Of a stretch of DNA of 64,000 nucleotides, positions 1 through 9,970 are shown piece by piece. Both the position numbers and the translations under genes were made by a program. Numbering within the stretch: position 1 is the stretch's first letter; the number at the start of each line of letters is the position of its first letter. The notes under the pieces were generated by a model, which saw nothing but the letters and a program-made list of their open reading frames with translations, was not told the DNA's origin and ran no database searches. The DNA is taken from NCBI GenBank assembly GCA_031841125.1, contig JAJSSI010000018.1, positions 1 through 64,000 of the forward strand. Reading direction: 5' to 3'. This stretch comes from Acanthococcus lagerstroemiae. Lineage: Eukaryota; Arthropoda; Insecta; Hemiptera; Eriococcidae.

Positions 1-209
1 AATTCTGTATCATTATGAATAATTTTTTCTAAATCTACAAACATATCAGTATTAAATAAATGAATCAATCTAAATTGTTCTTCATCGTTAATATTATATT
101 GATTGATATTTTTTAATCTTTTTATCAGATTAGATGTATAACCAATTTTATAAACATTATTTTTTAAATTTATTTTATTTGATACAATATAAACTCCTTT
201 TTGTTTCAT
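1..209 (-). CDS. T5orf172 (GIY-YIG-like) protein, cut by window edge
   Basis: Reading from an ATG at 209 on the minus strand gives 69 codons that run off the window. The visible part is the N-terminal half of a T5orf172/GIY-YIG-like domain: GVYIV at residues 5-9, YKIG at 20-23 and an arginine at 31, matching the usual Y...KIG.T...RL pattern. It is a close paralogue of the next gene (550-1218), which has lost the arginine. The family is a nuclease-like domain common in large DNA viruses and phages; activity here is inferred only. The upstream DNA has a TTGAAA box within an A+T-rich stretch. The C-terminal half is not in the window. Confidence 0.75.
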   Translation of the reverse strand, partial: MKQKGVYIVSNKINLKNNVYKIGYTSNLIKRLKNINQYNINDEEQFRLIHLFNTDMFVDLEKIIHNDTE

Positions 210-549
210 GGTATTTCAGTTTCAATATTATAATTTTTTTTTTGAAAACAGATTCGAAAAAGAATATTAGTTTAAAGTAATATAAATAAATATTTATATA
301 AATTTTAAATAGATTATAAATAAATTAACTAATTTTTTAATATTTTTAATATTATTTCATTATTAATAAAAAAAACAATACAATATTTATCTTTATCTTC
401 CAAAAAAAAAATTATTATGAATCTGATCAAAGCAAGATTAAATTTTATTTTTTTTAATCTTCTTCGAAGAAAATATAATTAATGAATTTCATCACAAATC
501 AGATTAATTTTAAAATAAAAAAACAAATATCAAACATCAAAAATATATC
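210..549. other. A+T-rich intergenic region
   Basis: No gene is visible. The part next to 209 should hold the promoter of the minus-strand gene. One isolated TCTTCGAAGA palindrome, the core of the minisatellite seen elsewhere, lies near 468-478. Confidence 0.5.
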
Positions 550-1218
550 TTATTTTTTTGAATCGATATTTTTATCTAAAACTAAAAGAATAGAATTTAC
601 TTTATCTTGTATTGTATCATATAAAACATGAAGAGTATCAATTCGATTTAATAATTCATTGAAATTTTTTTTTTGTTCATATAAATTATCTAAAAGTTCT
701 TGATTTTGTTTTTTTAATGTATTATTATATTCTAGTGATAATTTTACATCATTAGATACAATTTCTAATAAATCAAATAAATTATCAATATTATTATTTT
801 GATTTTCCATAACTGATATAAATTTATCAGAAATATCTTTAATTATTTTTCTAATAAAATCTTTATTTTCTGAAATTTTATTTTCAGATACAACATTTAA
901 AATATCAAATACATGATTTAAAATATCTTTATATTTAATATTAATTGATTCGATAAAATTATCAATATCATCTATTTTAAAAAATTGATTTTTAACCCTT
1001 AAAGATTTGAAATCTAAATCATTATAAATACTTTTTTCTAAATTTACATAATCATCGGTATCAAATAAATAAATTAAAAAAAATCGATCTTCATCATTAA
1101 TATTACATTCATTTATTTGTTTTAATTTATTTTTTAAATTATTTGTATGACCAATTGCATAAACATTATTTTTTAAATTTATTTTATTTGTTATGATAAA
1201 AACTCCTTTTTGTTTCAT
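550..1218 (-). CDS. T5orf172-like protein with coiled-coil tail
   Basis: This 222-residue protein starts like its neighbour at 1-209: GVFII at residues 5-9 and YAIGHT near 20-25 fit the first two strands of a T5orf172/GIY-YIG-like domain. The lysine of KIG is alanine and the expected arginine near 31 is lysine, so catalysis is doubtful. Residues about 100-222 are long, charged and helical with many Asn, Leu and Lys, and look like a coiled coil. The ATG at 1218 is in the same context (MKQKG) as in the neighbour, which supports the start. The pair looks like a tandem duplication in which this copy may have become a binding or regulatory protein. Confidence 0.7.
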   Translation of the reverse strand: MKQKGVFIITNKINLKNNVYAIGHTNNLKNKLKQINECNINDEDRFFLIYLFDTDDYVNLEKSIYNDLDFKSLRVKNQFFKIDDIDNFIESINIKYKDILNHVFDILNVVSENKISENKDFIRKIIKDISDKFISVMENQNNNIDNLFDLLEIVSNDVKLSLEYNNTLKKQNQELLDNLYEQKKNFNELLNRIDTLHVLYDTIQDKVNSILLVLDKNIDSKK

Positions 1219-1335
1219 GATATTTTAAGAGAAATTATAATTATGTTTAAATTTAAAATTTATTTTAATTATTTTTCTAGATTTTCAAAACACGTGTGTT
1301 TGATGATTTAAAGAAATTATATAATTATTTTTCAT

Positions 1336-1803
1336 TTTTTTATTTTTCTTCGAAGATTATCATGATTCAAGTTTGAATAGAATTTTATTTTTTTTTTATT
1401 TTTTAAAATATTCTTCGAAGACAATCATAATTGTTAGTTTGAATAGAATTTTATTTTTTTTTTATTTTTTAAAATATTCTTCGAAGACAATCATAATTGT
1501 TAGTTTGAATAGAATTTTATTTTTTTTTTATTTTTTAAAATATTCTTCGAAGACAATCATAATTGTTAGTTTGAATAGAATTTTATTTTTTTTTTATTTT
1601 TTAAAATATTCTTCGAAGACAATCATAATTGTTAGTTTGAATAGAATTTTATCTTTTTTTTATTTTTTAAAATATTCTTCGAAGACAATCATAATTGTTA
1701 GTTTGAATAGAATTTTATCTTTTTTTTATTTTTTAAAATATTCTTCGAAGATAATCATGATTCAAGTTTGAATAGAATTTTATTTTTTTTTTTAATTTTT
1801 TAA
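1336..1803. repeat. Minisatellite array, 66-bp period, TCTTCGAAGA type
   Basis: About six tandem units of roughly 66 bp each contain TTCTTCGAAGA, then a Tn-A-Tn tract and the phrase GTTTGAATAGAATTTTA. Because 66 is a multiple of three, the array gives open frames with no genuine start, which are not genes. It fills the gap between the T5orf172-like gene and the first BRO-N gene. Confidence 0.9.
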
Positions 1804-1854
1804 AATATTGAAAATATATTAAACAATAAATAAACGATAATATTATTACAAATA

Positions 1855-2394
1855 ATGGATTTAATAACAGATATAGAAAATATTTATTCAAATAATAATG
1901 ATCCTTTAAATCATCTTTCATCACTCTTGGATAACAATTTATCATTTGATAATGTACCAATTGCCGTTTTTGGAATAACCGATGAACCATTTTTTAGAGC
2001 CAAAGATATTTTATTAATATTAGGATATCCTCAAGATAATAATTTTCTTGAATCATTTATTAAAGATAATATACCTGATAAAAATAAATTATTATTACCC
2101 GAAATTGAATATAAATCGGAAGAACGTCATCAAAACACATCTTCTGAATGTAAAAAATCATATCGATTATATAAAGAAATATATATCAATGAACCAGAAT
2201 TGTATAAATTGATATTAAAATCAAATAAAAATAATGCAGAACAATTTTTAGAATATATTTATAATAGTCTTACAAAAAATAGAATAAAAATATCAAATAA
2301 ACGTATTTCTGATATAAGAATATTAATTGAAGAAAATAAAAAAAAATCAAATCTCAATATAAATGCTATCAATGAAGAAATATCTAAAAAATAG
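1855..2394 (+). CDS. BRO-N domain protein
   Basis: The 179-residue protein shows the BRO-N signature: a beta segment (VAVFG-like, around residue 38), FFRAKDILLILGY near 47-59, and YINEPELYKLILKSNK with a following A..F..Y..N near 108-135. BRO-N is a DNA-binding domain of viral and phage regulators. The C-terminus begins a charged helix. The frame ends at a TAG just after a run of six A (2387-2392). In the next frame a helical sequence continues to a TAA at 2498, so a one-base slip may have shortened the protein. Two paralogues lie at 4924-5565 and 5660-6190. Role inferred: transcription or replication regulator. Confidence 0.8.
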   Translation: MDLITDIENIYSNNNDPLNHLSSLLDNNLSFDNVPIAVFGITDEPFFRAKDILLILGYPQDNNFLESFIKDNIPDKNKLLLPEIEYKSEERHQNTSSECKKSYRLYKEIYINEPELYKLILKSNKNNAEQFLEYIYNSLTKNRIKISNKRISDIRILIEENKKKSNLNINAINEEISKK

Positions 2395-2498
2395 ACAAAA
2401 TATTAAATGGGTTAAAAGAAAATATCAAAATTAAAGATGAAACATTGAATAATGATATTTCATATAATAAAATATTATTTTTATTTTTTCAAATATAA
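2395..2498 (+). pseudogene. Out-of-frame tail of the BRO-N gene
   Basis: Shifted by one base after the A-run at 2387-2392, this stretch encodes about 34 further residues of helical, charged sequence before TAA at 2498. It is consistent with a lost or slippage-dependent C-terminal extension of the preceding gene. Confidence 0.4.
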
Positions 2499-2514
2499 TC
2501 ATAAAAATGAATTA

Positions 2515-3035
2515 GATTAGATTTTTATTTTTTTATTTTTCTTCGAAAGACAATCATGATTCAAGTTTGAATAGATTTTTATTTTTTCTTCGAAGATAAT
2601 CATGATTCAAGTTTGAATAGAATTTTATTATTTTTTATTTTTTCTTCGAAGATAATCATGATTCAAGTTTGAATAGAATTTTATTATTTTTTATTTTTTC
2701 TTCGAAGATAATCATGATTCAAGTTTGAATAGAATTTTATTATTTTTTATTTTTTCTTCGAAGATAATCATGATTCAAGTTTGAATAGAATTTTATTATT
2801 TTTTATTTTTTCTTCGAAAGACAATCATGATTCAAGTTTGAATAGAATTTTATTATTTTTTATTTTTCTTCGAAAGACAATCATAAAGATAAGTTTGAAT
2901 AGAATTTTATTTTTTTTATTTTTTCTTCGAAAGACAATCATAAAGATAAGTTTGAATAGAATTTTATTTTTTTTTATTTTTCTTCGAAAGACAATCATGA
3001 TTCAAGTTTGAATAGAATTTTTATTATTTTAAAAT
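2515..3035. repeat. Minisatellite array, TCTTCGAAGA type
   Basis: About nine units of roughly 57-60 bp. Each has TTCTTCGAAGA or the variant TTCTTCGAAAGA, a GACAATCATGATTCAAG or ATCATAAAGATAAG linker and GTTTGAATAGAATTTTA. Two linker variants alternate, which shows expansion by unequal exchange. Frames open across it are artefacts. Confidence 0.9.
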
Positions 3036-3080
3036 CTTTTCGTGAAAATATATTTTTCTAATAATAATTTTTTTTATTAA

Positions 3081-3458
3081 ATGGATATATCAAATATTAT
3101 TTCGAACGATGAAAATATTACTTTAGAAATAAACGATACTTTAAATAAATTTAATAATATCGAAGATCAAACAATTAAAGATGAAATCGTTAAAAATTCT
3201 CTAGAAACAAATATTAAATACAAATACGCTGTAAAGATAATAGTAAAAGCAATACAAGATAAATGTAAAATTCTTGAAGAACAAATTATGAAAATGTCTA
3301 AAGAATTAAATAAAAATGAAAATTCAAATTCAAATGAAGATTCAAATTCAAATAATCCAGATAAAATTGATGATGAATTGATTAACCAAGAAAAATCTTC
3401 AATCGATCAAAATGATGAAATAATTGATGATTTTAAAAAAAGCCTTGAAGAAAAATAA
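3081..3458 (+). CDS. Hypothetical helical acidic protein
   Basis: I do not recognise this 125-residue protein. Residues 1-80 are predicted helical by composition (alternating Ile/Leu with charged residues, including ILEEQIMKMSKEL). Residues about 83-98 are a low-complexity Asn/Ser tract with the direct repeat NSNEDSNSN, followed by an acidic tail. The start lies in TAAATG directly after an A+T-rich stretch. It stands alone between two minisatellite arrays. Confidence 0.6.
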   Translation: MDISNIISNDENITLEINDTLNKFNNIEDQTIKDEIVKNSLETNIKYKYAVKIIVKAIQDKCKILEEQIMKMSKELNKNENSNSNEDSNSNNPDKIDDELINQEKSSIDQNDEIIDDFKKSLEEK

Positions 3459-3644
3459 TTATTTTATTCTATTTTCATTATTAATTGAAATTTAAAAAAA
3501 TATAAGAAATATATTATAATCTTGTTTTACTGAATTTGTATATGAATTAAAATATTTTATCTATTATTGAAGAAATGATTTGATATTTTAGGTTATATCT
3601 AGTTTTAGATAATTTTTTTATGGTATTTCTTGCTTTGATCAAAT

Positions 3645-4905
3645 AATACAATCTTCGAAGAAAAATAAAAAAAATAAAATTTTAATCAAATCTATCTTTA
3701 TGATTATCTTCGAAGAAAAAATAAAAAAAATAAAATTTTAATCAAATCTATCTTTATGATTATCTTCGAAGAAAAAATAAAAAAAAATAAAAAATTAATC
3801 AAATCTATCTTTATGATAATCTTCGAAGAAAAAATAAAAAAAATAAAATTCTATTCAAATCTATCTTTATGATTATCTTCGAAGAAAAATAAAAAAATAA
3901 AAAAAATTAATCAAATCTATCTTTATGATAATCTTCGAAGAAAAAATAAAAAAAATAAAATTCTATTCAAATCTATCTTTATGATAATCTTCGAAGAAAA
4001 AATAAAAAAAATAAAATTTTAATCAAATCTATCTTTATGATTATCTTCGAAGAAAAAATAAAAAAAAATAAAATTCTATTCAAATCTATCTTTATGATTA
4101 TCTTCGAAGAAAAATAAAAAAAATAAAAAATTAATCAAATCTATCTTTATGATTATCTTCGAAGAAAAAATAAAAAAAATAAAATTCTATTCAAATCTAT
4201 CTTTATGATTATCTTCGAAGAAAAATAAAAAAAATAAAAAATTAATCAAATCTATCTTTATGATTATCTTCGAAGAAAAAATAAAAAAAAATAAAAAATT
4301 AATCAAATCTATCTTTATGATAATCTTCGAAGAAAAAATAAAAAAAATAAAATTCTATTCAAATCTATCTTTATGATTATCTTCGAAGAAAAATAAAAAA
4401 AATAAAAAATTAATCAAATCTATCTTTATGATAATCTTCGAAGAAAAAATAAAAAAAATAAAATTCTATTCAAATCTATCTTTATGATAATCTTCGAAGA
4501 AAAAATAAAAAAAATAAAAAATTAATCAAATCTATCTTTATGATAATCTTCGAAGAAAAAATAAAAAAAATAAAATTTTAATCAAATCTATCTTTATGAT
4601 AATCTTCGAAGAAAAAATAAAAAAAATAAAATTTTAATCAAATCTATCTTTATGATTATCTTCGAAGAAAAAATAAAAAAAATAAAATTCTATTCAAATC
4701 TATCTTTATGATAATCTTCGAATAAAAAATAAAAAAAAATAAAATTTTAATCAAATCTATCTTTATGATTATCTTCGAAGAAAAATAAAAAAAAATAAAA
4801 TTTTAATCAAACTCATCTTTATGATTATCTTCGAAGAAAAAATAAAAAAAATAAAATTTTAATCAAATCTATCTTTAGATAATCTTAGAAGAAAAATAAA
4901 TAATA
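3645..4905. repeat. Large minisatellite array (about 22 units)
   Basis: Tandem units of about 56-58 bp contain ATCTTCGAAGAAAAA, then an A-rich tract interrupted by T, and either ATTCTATTCAAATC or TTTTAATCAAATC followed by TATCTTTATGAT. Unit variants are interleaved rather than blocked. No gene is present. Confidence 0.95.
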
Positions 4906-4923
4906 TTCCATTTTTATTTTACA

Positions 4924-5565
4924 TTATTTTAGATCATTTATTTCATATTTCAAATAATTTTCTTCTAGTTTTAATTTTAAAAATTTTTCTTCTATTTTAA
5001 TTAATTTTTCTTTAATTTTAGATAATTTTTCATTATCAGAATTTGATTTAATATTTTCTTTTTCCAATGAATCAAAGATTTTTTTACTTTCTTTAATTAA
5101 CATTTCTATATCAGAAATATGTTTATTTGATATTTCTATTATTGTTTTTTTAAGCATAATATAAATATAATCTTGAAATTGTTTTGCATTTTTTTTATTT
5201 GAACTTGATATCAATTTATGGAATCCTGGTTCATTGATATAGATTTCTTCATCAAATTGATATGAATTTTTACATTCAGGAATAGATAAATTGGGCTCTT
5301 TTAACTTTAATTTAATATTTTTTAATGATATTTTATATTTATCAGGTATAATATCTCTAATAAATATTTTAAGAAAATTTTCATCTTGAGGATATCCTAA
5401 TATTATTAAAATATCTTTAGCTCTATAATACGATTCACTGATTGTTCCAATTACATTAATTTCCAAATTATCAAATAAAAAAATCTTATTAAAAGATGTT
5501 GAAATATTATCAATTAATTGATTTTTATCAAAATAAATATTTTTTATTTCTTTTATCAAATTCAT
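4924..5565 (-). CDS. BRO-N domain protein with coiled-coil tail
   Basis: The 213-residue protein has a BRO-N domain over about residues 28-135: VIGTISESYYRAKDILIILGY and YINEPGFHKLISSSNKKNAKQF are the two conserved blocks. Residues about 145-213 form a charged helix with repeated EEKFLKLKLEENYLK-like heptads, probably for dimerisation. The domain order equals that of the plus-strand BRO-N gene at 1855. It is followed downstream by the large repeat array. Regulatory role inferred from the family. Confidence 0.8.
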   Translation of the reverse strand: MNLIKEIKNIYFDKNQLIDNISTSFNKIFLFDNLEINVIGTISESYYRAKDILIILGYPQDENFLKIFIRDIIPDKYKISLKNIKLKLKEPNLSIPECKNSYQFDEEIYINEPGFHKLISSSNKKNAKQFQDYIYIMLKKTIIEISNKHISDIEMLIKESKKIFDSLEKENIKSNSDNEKLSKIKEKLIKIEEKFLKLKLEENYLKYEINDLK

Positions 5566-5659
5566 TATTTTATAATAAATATCGTTTTATTATAATTTAA
5601 TATATTTTCAATAATTTTAAAAATTAAAAAAAAAAAATAAAATTAAAAATTATTATATT

Positions 5660-6190
5660 TTATTTATTTAATATCATTTTGTTGATAAAATCTAATTCAA
5701 TATCATATTTATTAATTATTTCAAGAAGATTTTTATTAATTTTAAAAATTTTTTCATTATCATCAATTAATATTTTTATATCAGATTTTAATTTAGAATT
5801 AAACTTTTTATATTTGTATATTGATTCTTTTTTTTTATCATAAATCAAATCACAGATATAATTAAAAAATTCTTCTGTATTTTTATTTGATTTCGATATC
5901 AATCTATACAATCCTAATTCGTTGATATAGATTTCTTTTTCTAAATGTTGTGATATTTCATCATTGGTTAAAGTAAGATTTTCAATATTCAAAGTTGTTA
6001 ATTTTAAATCTTTTAACGATTTTTTATATTTATTAGGTATCTTATTAATACATGATTCAATAGTTTTTTTATCTTGTGAATATCCTAATATTATTAAAAT
6101 ATCTTTAGCTTTAAAATATAATTCATCGATTGTTTCAAATACATAGAATTTTAAATTATTGAATGATAAAATATAATTAAATAAAACCAT
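5660..6190 (-). CDS. BRO-N domain protein
   Basis: Starting at the ATG at 6190 this encodes 176 residues; an open frame extends six codons upstream but only to a TTG, so the ATG is preferred. The BRO-N blocks are YVFETIDELYFKAKDILIILGY near the N-terminus and YINELGLYRLISKSNK in the middle. The region between the blocks differs from the two paralogues. A helical C-terminus ends without extra domains. It is co-directional with the 4924-5565 gene, 94 bp upstream of it, and the two may have arisen by tandem duplication. Confidence 0.78.
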   Translation of the reverse strand: MVLFNYILSFNNLKFYVFETIDELYFKAKDILIILGYSQDKKTIESCINKIPNKYKKSLKDLKLTTLNIENLTLTNDEISQHLEKEIYINELGLYRLISKSNKNTEEFFNYICDLIYDKKKESIYKYKKFNSKLKSDIKILIDDNEKIFKINKNLLEIINKYDIELDFINKMILNK

Positions 6191-6337
6191 TATGAATCCC
6201 GAAATCAATGTTTTGATCAGTTTTTAAATGAGTATTATTTTTCAAATGATCTATATGCTCATGTTATTATATTATTGATATTTTTTTTTCAATAATTATA
6301 AAAATGTAAAAAATAATTTTTATCTTGTCAATTTATT

Positions 6338-6885
6338 ATCTTTCGAAGAAAAATAAAAAAAAATAAAATTCTATTCAAACTTGAATTATGATTATCTTCG
6401 AAGAAAAAATAAAAAAAAAGATAAAATTCTATTCAAACTTGAATCATGATTGTCTTTCGAAGAATATTTTAAAAAAGATAAAATTCTATTCAAACTTGAA
6501 TCATGATTGTCTTTCGAAGAATATTTTAAAAAAGATAAAATTCTATTCAAACTTGAATCATGATTGTCTTTCGAAGAATATTTTAAAAAAGATAAAATTT
6601 TAATCAAACTTGAATCATGATTGTCTTTCGAAGAATATTTTAAAAAAGATAAAAATTTAATCAAACTCATCTTTATGATTATCTTCGAAGAAAAAATAAA
6701 AAAAAATAAAATTCTATTCAAACTTGAATCATGATTGTCTTTCGAAGAATATTTTAAAAAAAATAAAATTTTAATCAAACTCATCTTTATGATTATCTTC
6801 GAAGAAAAAATAAAAAAAAATAAAATTCTATTCAAACTTGAATCATGATTGTCTTTCGAAGAATATTTAAAAAAATAAAATAATA
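6338..6885. repeat. Minisatellite array, mixed units
   Basis: About nine units. Most are the variant with TTGAATCATGATTGTCTTTCGAAGAATATTTTAAAA-type order, where the palindrome is extended to CTTTCGAAGA; some are the ATCTTCGAAGAAAAA type. Open frames on both strands are artefacts of unit length. Confidence 0.9.
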
Positions 6886-6939
6886 ATTAAAATTTGATAA
6901 GATTTTTTAAATACAGATCTTAAATAAAAAATAACTATT

Positions 6940-8427
6940 TTAAAATCTAATATAAAATTTTTTATCATTATAATTTAAAATAGTTTTACTATTCTTCCAA
7001 TTAAGTATATCTTTAATATATCCCCAGGCATCATTTTTATTCATATTAATATTTAAATCATTTAATAAGTCTTTCTTGTTTAACTTTTTATCATTATCAA
7101 TATTTTCTAAGATTTTAAATAATTGTTCTTTAACCAGTGCTCTATTTTCTTCTTCTATATTGATTGTTTCACTTTGATCTCCGAAGGTATATGAAATTGA
7201 AGTAATATCTAAAGCTTTCATTATAATAGGATCTTTAGATAAACTATTTTCTAACTTATTCTTAATAAAATCATATAAATATTCTAAACTTTTATCATAA
7301 TTTTCAATAATAAAATTAACAATATCAATAAGATCATCAATATTAATTCCACAATAAAGTTCATTATTTTTTTTGTATTGAAATGATCTAAGCAAAGTTT
7401 TTATATGATGATCTAGATCTTTTGAATTATAACATTTTTTAACATAAACATAATAATAATCATCAGGATGACCTGTTTGATAATTACTGATTCTTTTATG
7501 TAATCTTTCGGTTGATCCAATTTTATATATTTTATCTTTTTGGTAATTATCATTCGAAGATATATAAATCCATTCTAGTTTATTAGATTTTATTGTGATG
7601 TTATTCATGAATTGATTAATTCTTTTTGCTTTTTTATTTGCTTTGATTAATTCTTGATCTCTGAGTAATATTTTTTGATCTCTGATTAATATTTCTTGAT
7701 CTTTGATTGTTAATTTATTTTGAAGAGATAAAGATAATTGTTTTTCTTTTTGAATGTTAAATTCTTTAAGATATTCAAAGAAATAAAATAAAAATTTCTC
7801 TAATTCAATATAATATAATCTAACTTCTTTAGATTTGATCATAGCAACTTGTTTAAAATTATCTATTGTAAGTAAAATATATTTTTTTAAATGAATTGTT
7901 CTTTTATCTGAATTTTTGATATCATTTAAAATATAATCATAATTATTACATCTTGGATCGTTTGAATCTATTTGTTCAAAATTTATTTTATTATACCTTA
8001 AAAACTTAATAAATTGATATTTTTGTTCATTTAAAACTTCGAGTGATAACTCTCTAGTATTTTTTTCATTAAAATTATTAATAAAATCAAGTAAACCAGG
8101 AGTGATTAGTATTTCTTTTTTATTATATATTTGCAACCAAAATTCTTTGAATATTTCATCATTGTATATTGTATAATTTTTAATCTTCATAAAATCAAAT
8201 ATATTCAATTCTTTGCTATACAATTCAAGATGATTGATTAAATCAATATCCTCTTGTTCTTCCATGAAATCATTTTTTATCTCAGAAAGAGAATAATAAA
8301 TAATATCTTTACTTTTAAAATAATCTTCATAGTTTTCATAATTTAATATTTTGAATATATCTTTCATATTGTACTTATTATCTTTGATTTCTATTTTTTG
8401 ATTTTGATACACGATAAAAGAATCCAT
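6940..8427 (-). CDS. MSV199-T5orf172 protein, paralogue 1 (type A centre)
   Basis: The 495-residue protein has five parts: a conserved block 1-85 starting MDSFIVYQNQ; an MSV199-like central domain about 88-215 (type A, with EILITPGLLDFIN at 105-116 and LLTIDNFKQVAMIKSK at 185-200); a coiled coil 220-275 with the repeated unit (L/I)(I/L)RDQ; a T5orf172 domain 283-375 with WIYIS at 286-290, YKIG at 301-304, R312 and E356; and a winged-helix-like end 430-495. In this family MSV199 is thought to bind DNA and T5orf172 is a GIY-YIG-like nuclease fold. The tag site near codons 117-130 has no clear GC palindrome here. An 85-bp hairpin array sits directly upstream. Activity is inferred. Confidence 0.85.
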   Translation of the reverse strand: MDSFIVYQNQKIEIKDNKYNMKDIFKILNYENYEDYFKSKDIIYYSLSEIKNDFMEEQEDIDLINHLELYSKELNIFDFMKIKNYTIYNDEIFKEFWLQIYNKKEILITPGLLDFINNFNEKNTRELSLEVLNEQKYQFIKFLRYNKINFEQIDSNDPRCNNYDYILNDIKNSDKRTIHLKKYILLTIDNFKQVAMIKSKEVRLYYIELEKFLFYFFEYLKEFNIQKEKQLSLSLQNKLTIKDQEILIRDQKILLRDQELIKANKKAKRINQFMNNITIKSNKLEWIYISSNDNYQKDKIYKIGSTERLHKRISNYQTGHPDDYYYVYVKKCYNSKDLDHHIKTLLRSFQYKKNNELYCGINIDDLIDIVNFIIENYDKSLEYLYDFIKNKLENSLSKDPIIMKALDITSISYTFGDQSETINIEEENRALVKEQLFKILENIDNDKKLNKKDLLNDLNINMNKNDAWGYIKDILNWKNSKTILNYNDKKFYIRF

Positions 8428-8470
8428 TTTTGTTTATTATATATTATAATTTCAAATTTTAATAATTGAA
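8428..8470 (-). promoter_or_regulatory. Conserved upstream box of MDSF-type genes
   Basis: Reading on the minus strand, TTTGAAATTATAATA lies about 25-40 bp before the ATG at 8427. The same box precedes the starts at 11,467, 16,750 and 24,027 and their mirror copies, and a related AATTGAAATTATAATA precedes the helicase at 24,448. It is a candidate promoter; its similarity to known viral early motifs is suggestive only. Confidence 0.5.
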
Positions 8471-8511
8471 TTAATTATTATTTTAGTTAAAATATTTAAT
8501 ATAAGAAGTTG

Positions 8512-9585
8512 AGCAAATCTTAATAATCATTAAATTTTGATTTTATTTTATTGTTTATAGATATAAAAAAACACCCGGAGAAAATCTCCGGATGATTTGA
8601 AATCTTAATAATCATTAAATTTTGATTTTATTTTATTGTTTATAGATATAAAAAAACATCCGGAGAAAATCTCCGGATGATTTGAAATCTTAATAATCAT
8701 TAAATTTTGATTTTATTTTATTGTTTATAGATATAAAAAAACATCCGGAGAAAATCTCCGGATGATTTGAAATCTTATTAATCATTAAATTTTGATTTTA
8801 TTGTTTATAGATATAAAAAACACCCGGAGAAAATCTCCGGATGATTTGAAATCTTAATAATCATTAAATTTTGATTTTATTTTATTGTTTATAGATATAA
8901 AAAAACACCCGGAGAAAATCTCCGGATGATTTGAAATCTTAATAATCATTAAATTTTGATTTTATTTTATTGTTTATAGATATAAAAAAACATCCGGAGA
9001 AAATCTCCGGATGATTTGAAATCTTAATAATCATTAAATTTTGATTTTATTTTATTGTTTATAGATATAAAAAAACATCCGGAGAAAATCTCCGGATGAT
9101 TTGAAATCTTAATAATCATTAAATTTTGATTTTATTTTATTGTTTATAGATATAAAAAAACACCCGGAGAAAATCTCCGGATGATTTGAAATCTTAATAA
9201 TCATTAAATTTTGATTTTATTTTATTGTTTATAGATATAAAAAAACATCCGGAGAAAATCTCCGGATGATTTGAAATCTTAATAATCATTAAATTTTGAT
9301 TTTATTTTATTGTTTATAGATATAAAAAAACACCCGGAGAAAATCTCCGGATGATTTGAAATCTTATTAATCATTAAATTTTGATTTTATTTTATTGTTT
9401 ATAGATATAAAAAAACACCCGGAGAAAATCTCCGGATGATTTGAAATCTTATTAATCATTAAATTTTGATTTTATTTTATTGTTTATAGATATAAAAAAA
9501 CACCCGGAGAAAATCTCCGGATGATTTGAAATCTTATTAATCATTAAATTTTGATTTTATTTTATTGTTTATAAATAAAAATACC
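8512..9585. repeat. 12-unit tandem array, 85 bp, GC-rich hairpin in each unit
   Basis: The stem CCGGAG starts at 8575, 8660, 8745, 8824, 8909, 8994, 9079, 9164, 9249, 9334, 9419 and 9504, so the period is 85 bp except for one 79-bp step. Each unit has CCGGAG-AAAAT-CTCCGG (extended to nine-base stems in units with CATCCGGAG) embedded in A+T-rich DNA that ends TTGTTTATAGATA. Units differ at very few sites. A single unit is found at 24,085-24,160 and its mirror. No gene lies inside. Possible roles are transcript 3' end hairpins or binding sites; neither is shown. Confidence 0.95.
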
Positions 9586-9589
9586 ATAC

Positions 9590-9895
9590 TTATAAATTTT
9601 CTATAAATATCTTCTAATCAAAAATATCAACATATATCAAATTAAAATATTATTATATTATTTTTATTCAACATATTATACGTGGATTTGATTTCTTAAT
9701 ATCTTCTTTAATGATTTATAAAATTATGATCTTGGATCTTTATAATTTATTTGTTCAAAATCTATTTAATTATCATTCAAAACCTCTGTATTTTTTTGAT
9801 AAAATCGTGTTTATTAAAAGTAATCATGTTTTTATTATTAGAAATATTAATAAAATTATTCAAAATAAGTCAAACTATATCTTTATGATTATCTT
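9590..9895 (-). pseudogene. Decayed MSV199 fragment
   Basis: On the minus strand this stretch carries a broken version of the MSV199 segment that reads FEQINYKDPRS in intact type A genes, with several stops and frameshifts. A degenerate palindrome (9806-9828) occupies the same relative place as the in-frame palindromes of the intact genes. Near-identical fragments occur at 11,540-11,860 and 16,830-17,130. It is followed by one and a half minisatellite units up to about 9945. Confidence 0.65.
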
Positions 9896-9970
9896 TCGAA
9901 GAAAAATAAAAATTTAATCAAACTTATCTTTATGATTATATTTCAAAGCAGATTTTAAAAAATAAATATT

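Noticed and set aside
1373..1771. Open frame with repeated NRILFFFYFLKYSSK units
   Set aside because: It is a translation of the 66-bp minisatellite and begins at a TTG; unit length is a multiple of three, so the frame stays open by chance.
6388..6835. Overlapping open frames on both strands in the array
   Set aside because: Both are translations of tandem repeats with no domain and no independent start signal.
8512..9585. CRISPR array
   Set aside because: Whole 85-bp units are nearly identical, with no unique spacers and no cas genes, so it is a tandem repeat.
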